NCBI RefSeq assembly: GCF_001423245.1
Contig: NZ_LMOH01000026.1
Location: 62,001 to 126,000 of the forward strand
Length of the DNA: 64,000 bases
Direction: 5' to 3'
Origin: Aureimonas sp. Leaf324
GTDB taxonomy: Bacteria; Pseudomonadota; Alphaproteobacteria; Rhizobiales; Rhizobiaceae
This document shows, piece by piece, positions 8,545 through 16,288 of the stretch (position 1 is its first letter; every line of letters starts with the position of its first letter). The position numbers were made by a program, and so were the translations under genes. The notes beneath the pieces were generated by a model. It ran no database searches. It saw nothing but the letters and a program-made list of their open reading frames with translations, and was not told where the DNA came from.

Positions 8545-9245
8545 TGGCGGTAGAGGTCGCGCGAGCGCTCGAGGTGGCGCACCATGGCGGCCTCCGCAGC
8601 ATCGGGGTCGCGTGCGGCGAGAGCCTGAAGGATTTCCTCGTGCTCCTGAAGGGTGACGTTCTCCCGGCCGCTCCAGATCAGGAGTTCGGTGTGATACTGC
8701 CGCAGCCAGCCCAGCATGGATTCGGCCACCGCCTCGAAGATCGGGTTGCCGGGGATCGCGGCGATGCGCGCGTGGAAGCGCATGTCGGTGCGGACGAAGC
8801 GCTCGGGGTCGCCAAGCGCCCCGCGCTGCTCGGCGAGAAGCGCACCCAGCGCCTCGACATCGGCCTCGCCCGCCCGCTCCGCCGCCTGCCGGACGATGCC
8901 GCGCTCGAAGAAGATGCGCGCCTCCTTCAGGTGATCGAGCGCGCCCGGCGAGGTGGTCAGCATGATCTCGGCGGCGCGGTCGACCTGCCCGAACAGGGAG
9001 CGCGGGGTAAGGCTGAGGACCTTGGCCCGTTCGCCGTGCGAGATGGCGACGAGCCCCAGCCCGTTCAGCGCCTGCATCGCCTCGCGGATCGCCGGCCGGC
9101 CGACGCCGAAGCGCTCCATCAGTTCGCGCTCCGACGGCATCTGGTCGCCGGTCTTCAGCTCACCCGTGGTAATCATCGACTTGAGGCGCTCGTAGACCTC
9201 GTCGGACAGCTTGCGGCGGACGATCGGCTCGCTCGGCTGAATCAT
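8532..9245 (-). CDS. GntR-family (FCD) regulator of the apiose locus
   Basis: A 237-residue GntR regulator with a winged helix at about 12-75 (PSERELMERFGVGRPAIREA is the recognition region) and a C-terminal FCD ligand-binding domain. FCD metal ligands appear as D and H in DMRFHARIA, H in EHEEIL and H in VRHLERS. FCD regulators usually repress sugar-acid catabolic genes and are released by a pathway intermediate, here probably apionate or 3-oxo-isoapionate (inference). ATG at 9245 is preceded by GGGGAG; a GTG at 9263 is possible but less likely. It is divergent from the RuBisCO-like gene and the palindrome at 9293-9313 lies between them. Confidence 0.9.
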   Translation of the reverse strand: MIQPSEPIVRRKLSDEVYERLKSMITTGELKTGDQMPSERELMERFGVGRPAIREAMQALNGLGLVAISHGERAKVLSLTPRSLFGQVDRAAEIMLTTSPGALDHLKEARIFFERGIVRQAAERAGEADVEALGALLAEQRGALGDPERFVRTDMRFHARIAAIPGNPIFEAVAESMLGWLRQYHTELLIWSGRENVTLQEHEEILQALAARDPDAAEAAMVRHLERSRDLYRHQGA

Positions 9246-9292
9246 GGCTGACGCTCCCCACACATCCGTCCGCCTGAAGCGGCCGCGCGAAA

Positions 9293-9313
9293 CTGGTATG
9301 CCGATGATACCAG
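9293..9313. promoter_or_regulatory. Palindromic GntR operator candidate
   Basis: CTGGTAT (9293-9299) and ATACCAG (9307-9313) are perfect inverted 7-mers separated by 7 bases, in the 117-base gap between the divergent GntR gene and the RuBisCO-like gene. GT...AC inverted arms are typical of GntR-family operators. A -35-like TTGTCG follows at 9315-9320. The arm ATACCAG recurs upstream of apnO and of the TTT transporter. Binding is inferred. Confidence 0.7.
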
Positions 9314-9362
9314 ATTGTCGAACGACTTAGTGGCATTCCCATTCAGACAGGTTTCAGCGCCC

Positions 9363-10640
9363 ATGAGCGACGACATCGTCCTGACCTACCGGATCGAAAC
9401 GCCCGGCAGCGTCGAGAAGCTGGCGGACAAGATCGCGAGCGACCAGTCGACCGGCACCTTCGTGCCCCTGCCCGGCGAGACGCCGGAACTGAAGGCGCGC
9501 GTCGCCGCCCGCGTCCTCGCGGTGCGCTCGCTCGATCCGGTCGAGGAGCCCGCCTTCGGCCGCTCTCACGACGATCTCGCCGCGCCCCGCTCGTTCCGCT
9601 GCGGCGAGGCCGACATCGCCTTTCCGATGGAGGCGATCGGCACTGATCTCGCCGCGCTGATGACCATCGCGATCGGCGGCGTCTACTCGATCAAGGGCTT
9701 CAGCGGCATCCGCGTGACGGACATCCGCCTGCCGCCAGCGTTCGGCGAGGCCTGGCCGGGGCCGCAGTTCGGCATCAAGGGTTCGAAGCGGCTGACCGGC
9801 GTCTCAGACCGGCCGATCATCGGCACGATCGTGAAGCCGGCGCTCGGGCTGCGCCCGCCGGAAAGCGCCGCGATGGTCCGGGAGCTCGTGGAGGCAGACG
9901 TCGACTTCATCAAGGACGACGAGAAGCTGATGAGCCCGGCCTATTCGCCGCTGGCCGAACGGGTGAAGGCGATCATGCCGGTGGTGCTCGACCACGAGCA
10001 GCGGACGGGCAAGAAGGTCATGGTCGCCTTCGGGATCACCGCCACCGACCCCGACGAGATGATGCGCAACCACGACCTCGTGCTGGCGGCGGGCGGCAAT
10101 GCGGCGGTCGTCAACATCAACTCGATCGGCATGGGGGCCATGGCCTTTCTGCGCCGCCGCTCGGGGCTGGTTCTGCACGCGCATCGCAACGGCTGGGACA
10201 TTCTCACGCGCCACCCTTCGCTCGGGCTGGACTTCCGCGTCTACCAGACGTTCTGGCGGCTTCTGGGCGTCGACCAGTTCCAGATCAACGGGATCGCGGC
10301 GAAGTACTGGGAGCCGGACGACTCGTTCCTGCGCTCCTACCATGCCCTTCGCCGTCCGCTGTTTCGCGACGACGACCGACCGCTGCCGGTCGTCGGCTCC
10401 GGCCAGTGGGGTGGACAGGCACCGGCGACCTATGCCGCCGTCGGCTCGACCGACCTCCTGTATCTCTGCGGGGGCGGCGTCGTTAGCCATCCGATGGGGC
10501 CGGCGGCCGGCGTGCGCGCCGTGCGCCAGGCCTGGGAGGCGGCGGTCGCGGGCGTCGATCTCGATGCCTACGCCGCCGACCACCCGGAACTTGCCGCCTC
10601 GATCCGGGCCTTCGGCGGGCCGGACGGCAAGGGAGCCTGA
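9363..10640 (+). CDS. RuBisCO-like protein, 3-oxo-isoapionate-4-phosphate decarboxylase or transcarboxylase/hydrolase (OiaX/OiaT type)
   Basis: This 425-residue member of the RuBisCO superfamily is predicted to act on 3-oxo-isoapionate 4-phosphate made by the adjacent kinase. Equivalents of many RuBisCO residues are present: K158 in GTIVKPALG, the carbamylation motif DFIKDDE at 181-187 with K184, D186 and E187, HAHRNG at 272-277, K314 in AAKYW, and the phosphate-binding loops SGQWGG (346-351) and GGGVVSHPMG (370-379). The second lysine of the KPK motif is alanine (A160), so it should not be a carbon-fixing enzyme. Two described pathway variants use such proteins: OiaX (decarboxylation) and OiaT (giving 3-phosphoglycerate and glycolate); I cannot separate them. 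ATG at 9363 is preferred over 9315 by family length. Confidence 0.85.
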   Translation: MSDDIVLTYRIETPGSVEKLADKIASDQSTGTFVPLPGETPELKARVAARVLAVRSLDPVEEPAFGRSHDDLAAPRSFRCGEADIAFPMEAIGTDLAALMTIAIGGVYSIKGFSGIRVTDIRLPPAFGEAWPGPQFGIKGSKRLTGVSDRPIIGTIVKPALGLRPPESAAMVRELVEADVDFIKDDEKLMSPAYSPLAERVKAIMPVVLDHEQRTGKKVMVAFGITATDPDEMMRNHDLVLAAGGNAAVVNINSIGMGAMAFLRRRSGLVLHAHRNGWDILTRHPSLGLDFRVYQTFWRLLGVDQFQINGIAAKYWEPDDSFLRSYHALRRPLFRDDDRPLPVVGSGQWGGQAPATYAAVGSTDLLYLCGGGVVSHPMGPAAGVRAVRQAWEAAVAGVDLDAYAADHPELAASIRAFGGPDGKGA

Positions 10641-10644
10641 CGCG

Positions 10645-11970
10645 ATGACGACACCGCTGATCGCCTTTTACGGCGACGACCTCACCGGATCGACCGACGT
10701 GATGGAATCGCTGTCGATGCGCGGGGTCGAGACCGTGCTCTTCACCGACCTGCCGACCGACGCGCAGCTCGCCCGCTTTCCCGATGCGAGAGCCATCGGC
10801 GTCGCCGGCACAAGCCGCAGCGAGACGCCGGGCTGGATGGACGCGAACCTGCCCAGCGTCTTCGAATGGCTCGAGGCGCGCGGCGCCGCGATCACCCACT
10901 ACAAGATCTGCTCGACCTTCGATTCCAGCCCCGACATCGGCTCGATCGGTCGTGCCGCCGAGATCGGGCGTGCCGTCTTCGGCGACCGCCCCGTGCCGCT
11001 CGTCGTCGGCGCGCCGCAGCTGAAGCGCTGGACCGCGTTCGGAAACCTCTTCGCCGCCTACCGGGGCGAGACGTTCCGGATCGATCGCCACCCCGTGATG
11101 AGCCGGCACCCGGTCACGCCGATGCGGGAGGCCGACCTTCGCCGGCATCTGGCGGACCAGACGCCGCTTCCCGTCGCCCTTCTCGATAGCGTCGCGCTTT
11201 TGGCGGACGATGCCGATGCGCGGATCGACGCGATCCTGGCGGACGATCCCGGCCTCGTCCTCATCGACGTCCTCGACGCCGCGACGCAGAGCGCGGCGGG
11301 CCGGCAGCTCGAGCGGCTGGCGGCGGCTGGCTGCCGCTTCGCGATCGGCTCGTCGGGCGTCGAATATGCTCTCGCCGCCCACTGGGCGAAGACCGGCCGC
11401 CTCACCGAACCGGCTGCCTTCGCGCCCTTGCCGCCGACGGAGCGCATCGCGGTCGTCTCGGGCAGTTGCTCGCCGACCACCGAGCGCCAGATCCGGCATG
11501 CGGCCGACAACGGGTTCGAGCTGATCGCCTTCGATCCGCGCGCCTTCGTTTCCGCCGATACGGCGGCGATCGAAAAGGTCGAGGCGCGCGCCGCGGATGC
11601 CTTGAGCGCCGGCCGCTCGGTGATCGTCCACACCGCCATGGGCCCCGACAGCGACCTCGGGTCGGAACTGTCGGGCACCGAGGGCGCGCGCCATGCGATC
11701 GGACGCGGCCTTGGACGCCTGCAGGCGGGGCTCGTGCGTCGGCTCGGCCTGCGCCGCGCGGTGATCGCAGGCGGAGACACGTCGAGCCACGCGCTGCGCC
11801 AGCTCGGCGTCCATGCGCTCACCACACGCCTGCCGCTGCCCGACACGCCGGGCTCGCCGGTGGCGCTCGCCCACAGCGACGATCCTGCCTTCGACGGGTT
11901 GGAGATCGCGCTGAAGGGCGGACAGGTCGGCGGCGACGACTATTTCTCGCGCATTCGCGACGGAGTTTAG
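10645..11970 (+). CDS. oiaK: 3-oxo-isoapionate kinase, four-carbon acid sugar kinase (DUF1537) family
   Basis: A 441-residue DUF1537 sugar-acid kinase, likely to phosphorylate 3-oxo-isoapionate at O4 with ATP. The N-terminal domain opens with the family signature GDDLTGSTD at 10-18, which contributes substrate-binding aspartates; the C-terminal nucleotide-binding domain contains VSGSCSPTTERQI and AGGDTSSHALRQLG. ATG at 10645 follows the RuBisCO-like stop by 4 bases, so the two are translated from one message and act in sequence. DUF1537 kinases also serve threonate and tartronate pathways; the neighbours decide the substrate here. Confidence 0.87.
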   Translation: MTTPLIAFYGDDLTGSTDVMESLSMRGVETVLFTDLPTDAQLARFPDARAIGVAGTSRSETPGWMDANLPSVFEWLEARGAAITHYKICSTFDSSPDIGSIGRAAEIGRAVFGDRPVPLVVGAPQLKRWTAFGNLFAAYRGETFRIDRHPVMSRHPVTPMREADLRRHLADQTPLPVALLDSVALLADDADARIDAILADDPGLVLIDVLDAATQSAAGRQLERLAAAGCRFAIGSSGVEYALAAHWAKTGRLTEPAAFAPLPPTERIAVVSGSCSPTTERQIRHAADNGFELIAFDPRAFVSADTAAIEKVEARAADALSAGRSVIVHTAMGPDSDLGSELSGTEGARHAIGRGLGRLQAGLVRRLGLRRAVIAGGDTSSHALRQLGVHALTTRLPLPDTPGSPVALAHSDDPAFDGLEIALKGGQVGGDDYFSRIRDGV

Positions 11971-12091
11971 AACCGTTCGAAGAAACACGCGTCGGTGTTG
12001 CAGTAAAAGGTGACGCCGCGCGTCTTGTTTTCACGGGCGGCGAAGAGTAGTCAGCCGGGCACCCTTCCGTCTCGACCCCAGGACGTGCCCC

Positions 12092-13120
12092 GTGGTGTTC
12101 CCGAAGCCGTTTCTCGCCGCCTCGCTCTTCTTCGCCGGTCTCGGATCGGCCGGCGGGATCGCGCATGCGGAGCCGACGCAGTATCCTTTGACGATCGAGA
12201 ACTGCGGCGAGGCCGTCACGGTCGAGAAGGCGCCGCAGCGGGCGATCGGCCTCGGCCAGAACAGCGCGGAGATCATGCTCCTCCTCGGCCTCGGGGACCG
12301 CATGGCCGGTACCGCATTCTGGCCGAGCAAGGTCCTGCCGCAGCTCGCCGAGGCCAATGCCAAGGTGAAGCTCCTCACCGTCGAGTTCCCGACCTTCGAA
12401 TCGATCCTCGCCGAGAATCCCGATTTCGTCGCCGCGGCCCTCCCGACGCTGCTTGGACCGGACAGCAAGGTCGCCAAGCGCGAGGACTTCGAAAAGGTCG
12501 GCGTCCCCTCCTATCTCTCGCCCTCGACCTGCCTCGAGCGGAAAGAGGGCACCGACGCCTACGGCGCGCGCTCGAACCTGTGGAACATGGACCTCCTCTA
12601 CGAGGAGATCGAGGAACTCGCCCAAATTTTCGACGTGCAGGACCGCGGCGCGGCCCTCATCGCCGACTTCAAGGCGCGCGAGGCAGCGCTCCGGGCGTCC
12701 GCGCCCGCCGAGGGCGAGCGCAAGCTCTCCTATGTGTTCTGGTTCTCCAGCCCGTCGCCCACCGCCGACGCCTATCTCGGCGGCCGCAACGGCGCCTCGG
12801 GCTTCATCGCCGATCTTCTGGGCGGCACCAACGCCATCCAGACCGAGGCGGAATGGCCGACGCTCGGCTGGGAGAGCATCATCGCCGCCGATCCCGACGT
12901 GATCGTCGTCGCCAGCCTCGACCGCAACCGCTGGGAACTCGACAAACCGGAGGCCAAGATCGCGTTCCTGACCTCCGATCCTGCGACCAGCCAGATGAAG
13001 GCGGTCCGCAACAAGGCGATCGTCGTGATGGACGGGCAGGCGATGAACCCGACGATCCGCACGATCTACGGGGCGGAACAGGTGGCCGAGCAGTTGAAGG
13101 CCCTCGGTCTGCGCAAGTGA
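12092..13120 (+). CDS. Periplasmic substrate-binding protein of a FecBCD-type ABC importer
   Basis: A 342-residue class III binding protein with a signal peptide (hydrophobic LAASLFFAGLGSAGGIAHA, cleavage near residue 25-27) followed by two Rossmann-like lobes joined by a helix. It is first in a three-gene unit with a FecCD permease and ATPase. The class binds metal chelates: ferric siderophores, haem, corrinoids and similar. The opening ENCGEAVTVEKAPQRAI and the NSAEIMLLLGLGDRM block resemble the subgroup labelled F420-0 importers in actinobacteria, which would be unexpected here. No TonB-dependent receptor and no cobalamin riboswitch adjoin it, so the ligand is open. GTG at 12092 is followed in frame by a second GTG. 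Confidence 0.85.
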   Translation: MVFPKPFLAASLFFAGLGSAGGIAHAEPTQYPLTIENCGEAVTVEKAPQRAIGLGQNSAEIMLLLGLGDRMAGTAFWPSKVLPQLAEANAKVKLLTVEFPTFESILAENPDFVAAALPTLLGPDSKVAKREDFEKVGVPSYLSPSTCLERKEGTDAYGARSNLWNMDLLYEEIEELAQIFDVQDRGAALIADFKAREAALRASAPAEGERKLSYVFWFSSPSPTADAYLGGRNGASGFIADLLGGTNAIQTEAEWPTLGWESIIAADPDVIVVASLDRNRWELDKPEAKIAFLTSDPATSQMKAVRNKAIVVMDGQAMNPTIRTIYGAEQVAEQLKALGLRK

Positions 13121-14157
13121 CGGTGCTGTCCGGCGCGCTCGCCCGCAGCGCCCTGCCCGCCACGCTCGTCCTCGGCGCGCTCGCCCTGATCGCTTTGGCG
13201 GTGGGCGTCAGCGTCGGGATCGGCGATCTTCCCATTCCGCTGACGACGACGCTTGCGGCGCTGACGAACCGCCTCGGCTGGACCGCGGTCGAGATCAGCC
13301 GCATCCACGAGACGGTGATCTGGGACTATCGCCTCAGCCGCGCGCTGGTCGCCGCCTTCTGCGGCGCGGGCCTCGCGCTGTCGGGCGCCATCATGCAGGC
13401 GCTCCTGCGCAACCCGCTCGCCGAGCCCTACGTCCTCGGCATCTCGGCCGGCGCCTCGACCGGGGCTGTCGCGGTGGTGATCCTCGGCCTCGGCGCGGGC
13501 GCCGTATCGCTGTCGGCGGGCGCCTTCCTCGGCGCCTTCGCCGCCTTTCTCTTCGTGGCCCTCCTGTCCGGCGGCACGCGCGGCGGGGCGGACCGGACGA
13601 TTCTGGCAGGCGTCGCCGCCTCGCAGCTCTTCAACGCGGCGACGTCCTACGTCGTCACCACGTCCGGCAACGCGCAGCAGGCGCGCGACGTGATGTTCTG
13701 GCTGCTCGGAAGCTTCGGGGGCGTGCGCTGGCCGGAATTCGCGCTGGTGTCGGTCGTGGTCGGCGCGGGCCTCGTCGCCTGCCTCCTGCAGTCGCGGGTC
13801 CTCGACGCCTTCGCCTTCGGCGACGAGGCGGCCGCCGCGATGGGCGTGCATGTCGGGCGCACGCGGCTCGTCCTGTTCTCGCTGATCGCCGTGATGACCG
13901 CGACGATCGTCAGCATGGTCGGCTCGATCGGGTTCGTGGGCCTCGTCGTGCCGCATGTCGCGCGCTTCCTCGTCGGGCCGCTGCATGTGCGCCTGCTGCC
14001 GGCCTGCGCCCTCATCGGCGCGGTCTTCATGGTGCTCGCCGACATCGCCTCGCGCGTCCTGATCCCGCAGCAGGTCCTGCCGATCGGCGTCGTCACCGCG
14101 CTGGTCGGCGTGCCCTTCTTCTCCGTCATTCTCTATCGCCTGCAGCGGCCCGCATGA
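13117..14157 (+). CDS. FecCD-family ABC transporter permease
   Basis: A 346-residue inner-membrane permease of the iron-siderophore/B12 class, with about ten hydrophobic helices. Family blocks include SGAIMQALLRNPLAEPYVLG (about 85-105) and GFVGLVVPHVARFLVGP (about 275-290). The GTG at 13117 overlaps the stop of the binding protein by 4 bases and the stop overlaps the ATPase start by 4 bases, so the three are translationally coupled. It should form a dimer with two ATPase subunits and receive the ligand from the preceding binding protein. Confidence 0.92.
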   Translation: MTVLSGALARSALPATLVLGALALIALAVGVSVGIGDLPIPLTTTLAALTNRLGWTAVEISRIHETVIWDYRLSRALVAAFCGAGLALSGAIMQALLRNPLAEPYVLGISAGASTGAVAVVILGLGAGAVSLSAGAFLGAFAAFLFVALLSGGTRGGADRTILAGVAASQLFNAATSYVVTTSGNAQQARDVMFWLLGSFGGVRWPEFALVSVVVGAGLVACLLQSRVLDAFAFGDEAAAAMGVHVGRTRLVLFSLIAVMTATIVSMVGSIGFVGLVVPHVARFLVGPLHVRLLPACALIGAVFMVLADIASRVLIPQQVLPIGVVTALVGVPFFSVILYRLQRPA

Positions 14158-14990
14158 GCATCGTCGCCGACCATCTCACCTGGCGGATCGGCGGGCGGAC
14201 CGTCGTGGACGGGGTCTCGCTGGCGGCCGAGCCCGGCAAGGTCCTCGGGCTGCTGGGGCCCAACGGCTCGGGCAAGACCTCGCTCCTGCGACTTCTCGCC
14301 GGCCTCCGGCGCCCGCACGGGGGAACCGTCCGGCTCGACGGCGCCGACATCGCGCGGCTCGGCCGGCGCTCGCTCGCCCGGCGCGTCGCCTTCGTCGAGC
14401 AGCATGCGGCCACCAGCGCCGACCTCAAGGTGGTGGACGTCGTGCGGCTCGGCCGCTTTCCGCACCGCTCGCCCTTCTCGGGCTGGACCGGCGCCGACGA
14501 GGCGGCGGTGGACGAGGCGCTGCGGCGGGCCGGCCTCACGTCGAAGCGCCACGAGCGCTGGTATGCCCTGTCCGGCGGCGAGCGCCAGCGCACCCACATC
14601 GCGCGCGCGCTGGCCCAGACGCCGACCGAGCTTCTCCTCGACGAGCCGACGAACCACCTCGACATCCAACACCAGATCAGCCTGCTGCAGCTGGTCTCCA
14701 GCCTGTCGATGACCTGCATCGTCTCGCTGCACGACCTGAACCATGCGGCGATGTTCTGCGACCGGCTGCTGATCCTCGACCGCGGGCGCGTCGTGGCCGC
14801 TGGCGCGCCGGACGAGGTTCTGACGGAAAGCCTCCTGCGTGGCGTCTTCGCGGTCGAAGCGCGCGTCGAGACCTCGCCCCATCATGGCCGCCCGCACATC
14901 CATTTCCTGCCGCACGGGACCCTGCGGCGCGACGACGGGCCCGCGAAACCGAGCGCGCGGTCCCTCAGCCCGGCGCGAAGTGCGGTCTGA
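14154..14990 (+). CDS. ABC transporter ATP-binding protein (FecE/BtuD type)
   Basis: A 278-residue ATPase that powers the importer encoded just upstream. Walker A GPNGSGKT is at 35-42, the signature LSGGERQR at 139-146, Walker B LLLDEP at 160-165, and a switch histidine follows in SLHDLNHAA. The last 26 bases overlap the 3' end of the convergent diguanylate cyclase gene. The C-terminal 25 residues are rich in Arg and Ser and not conserved in the family. Confidence 0.92.
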   Translation: MSIVADHLTWRIGGRTVVDGVSLAAEPGKVLGLLGPNGSGKTSLLRLLAGLRRPHGGTVRLDGADIARLGRRSLARRVAFVEQHAATSADLKVVDVVRLGRFPHRSPFSGWTGADEAAVDEALRRAGLTSKRHERWYALSGGERQRTHIARALAQTPTELLLDEPTNHLDIQHQISLLQLVSSLSMTCIVSLHDLNHAAMFCDRLLILDRGRVVAAGAPDEVLTESLLRGVFAVEARVETSPHHGRPHIHFLPHGTLRRDDGPAKPSARSLSPARSAV

Positions 14991-16161
14991 CGCCCTGCCG
15001 GATGCCGGCCGGGCGGTCCACGCCGTCCGATAGCGCGGCCCCGTCGATCTCCACCCGGTTCCGCCCGAGCCGCTTGGCGCGGTAGAGCGCGGCATCGGCA
15101 CGGGCGAGAAGCGCCTCGCGGCCTTCGCTCCTTCGGGGCGATGCGAGCGCCACGCCGACGCTGGTGCTGACCGCGATGCGATCGCCGCGCCAGTCGATCA
15201 CGGCCTCGGCCAGCCGCACGCGCGCCGTCTCCGCGAGGTCCGCCGCCCGGCCGCCGCCATGGGGCAGGAACACGACGAACTCCTCGCCGCCGAGCCGCGC
15301 CAGGATCTCGCCCGGCTCGAGGCAGGATTCCACGAGGCGCGACAGGCGCGTCAGCACCGCGTCGCCGCCGGCATGGCCGAAACGGTCGTTGATCGACTTG
15401 AAATGGTCGAGGTCGAGAAGGAGCATCGCCGCCCCCTCGGGCACGAAATCGGGCACCGCGTCGCGAAATCCGTGGCGGTTGAGGACGCCGGTGAGCGCGT
15501 CCGTCACCGAACGCCGGCGCTCCGTCTCCTCGCCCCGCTCGCGCACGAAGGACACGACGAGCGCGGCGATCGAGAAGTTCAGCATCATCGTGACGGCGAA
15601 CCCGATCGCGATCGAGCCGGGCGAACTGAAGCCGAGCGCGATCAACGGGAACTGGACGCCGTAGACCAGACCGCAGGCCCCGAGCGCGAAGGCGAGCGGC
15701 GCGCGCGAGGCGAGCCGCTCGCGCCGCCCGGCCCGGATCAGCGAGAGGGCCGATGCCAGTCCGGCGAGCGCCGCCACCGCGTGGAAGGCGGAGGCGCGCA
15801 GGGTGTTGTCGTCGAAGACGGGGGTGAGAAGGCCGACGGCGAGGACCACGGGAGACGCCGCCAGGAGCCAGAGCGCGCGCCCGGCGGGGCGGTCGAGCCG
15901 GCGGATGCCGCAATAGATCAGCGTGTAGGCGAAGACGCCGAGGGCGAGGCTGCTGCTGCGCCACGTCTCGGCGCTGATCGCCCCGAACTCGCCGAGACCG
16001 GCGAGAAAGGCGCCGAGCGCGAGAAGGAGGTAGCCGACCGCGAGGGCGCCGACGCCGCGCGGGCGTCCGCCGCCGAGCCACGGCAGGAGGAGCCCGCCGG
16101 CTCCGGCCAGCAGCGAGGTCTTGTGCAGAACCAGGACGGTTCCGAGGTCGAGTGCCGTCAT
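14965..16161 (-). CDS. Membrane-bound diguanylate cyclase (GGDEF domain)
   Basis: The 398-residue protein has about six hydrophobic segments in residues 8-205, then a GGDEF domain that makes cyclic di-GMP from two GTP. The active-site motif is GGEEF at 291-295, with the upstream metal-binding aspartate in LLLDLDHFKSIND at 247-259. The position of the inhibitory I-site, normally RxxD five residues before GGEEF, reads EPGE, so product inhibition at that site is probably lost. The membrane part could be a sensor but matches no input domain I can name. It is transcribed alone and overlaps the ABC ATPase gene end to end. Confidence 0.93.
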   Translation of the reverse strand: MTALDLGTVLVLHKTSLLAGAGGLLLPWLGGGRPRGVGALAVGYLLLALGAFLAGLGEFGAISAETWRSSSLALGVFAYTLIYCGIRRLDRPAGRALWLLAASPVVLAVGLLTPVFDDNTLRASAFHAVAALAGLASALSLIRAGRRERLASRAPLAFALGACGLVYGVQFPLIALGFSSPGSIAIGFAVTMMLNFSIAALVVSFVRERGEETERRRSVTDALTGVLNRHGFRDAVPDFVPEGAAMLLLDLDHFKSINDRFGHAGGDAVLTRLSRLVESCLEPGEILARLGGEEFVVFLPHGGGRAADLAETARVRLAEAVIDWRGDRIAVSTSVGVALASPRRSEGREALLARADAALYRAKRLGRNRVEIDGAALSDGVDRPAGIRQGVRPHFAPG

Positions 16162-16288
16162 GACGCGCCCTGAACCGCGCGGGTCATGGCTCGCGCGGCT
16201 GGATGGTGGTCCGGTGATTCGGTCCCGGACCCTAGCGGCGGCGCGCTAATCTTTCGTTGCCTCTAGGGAAGCTCGACGACCGGCGCCG

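Noticed and set aside
9363-10640. Carbon-fixing RuBisCO large subunit
   Set aside because: KPK reads KPA, several substrate loops differ, there is no small subunit or phosphoribulokinase, and the neighbours are apiose genes.
11971-12091. Possible cobalamin riboswitch before the FecBCD importer
   Set aside because: The gap is about 120 bases, too short for the aptamer, and has no B12 box.
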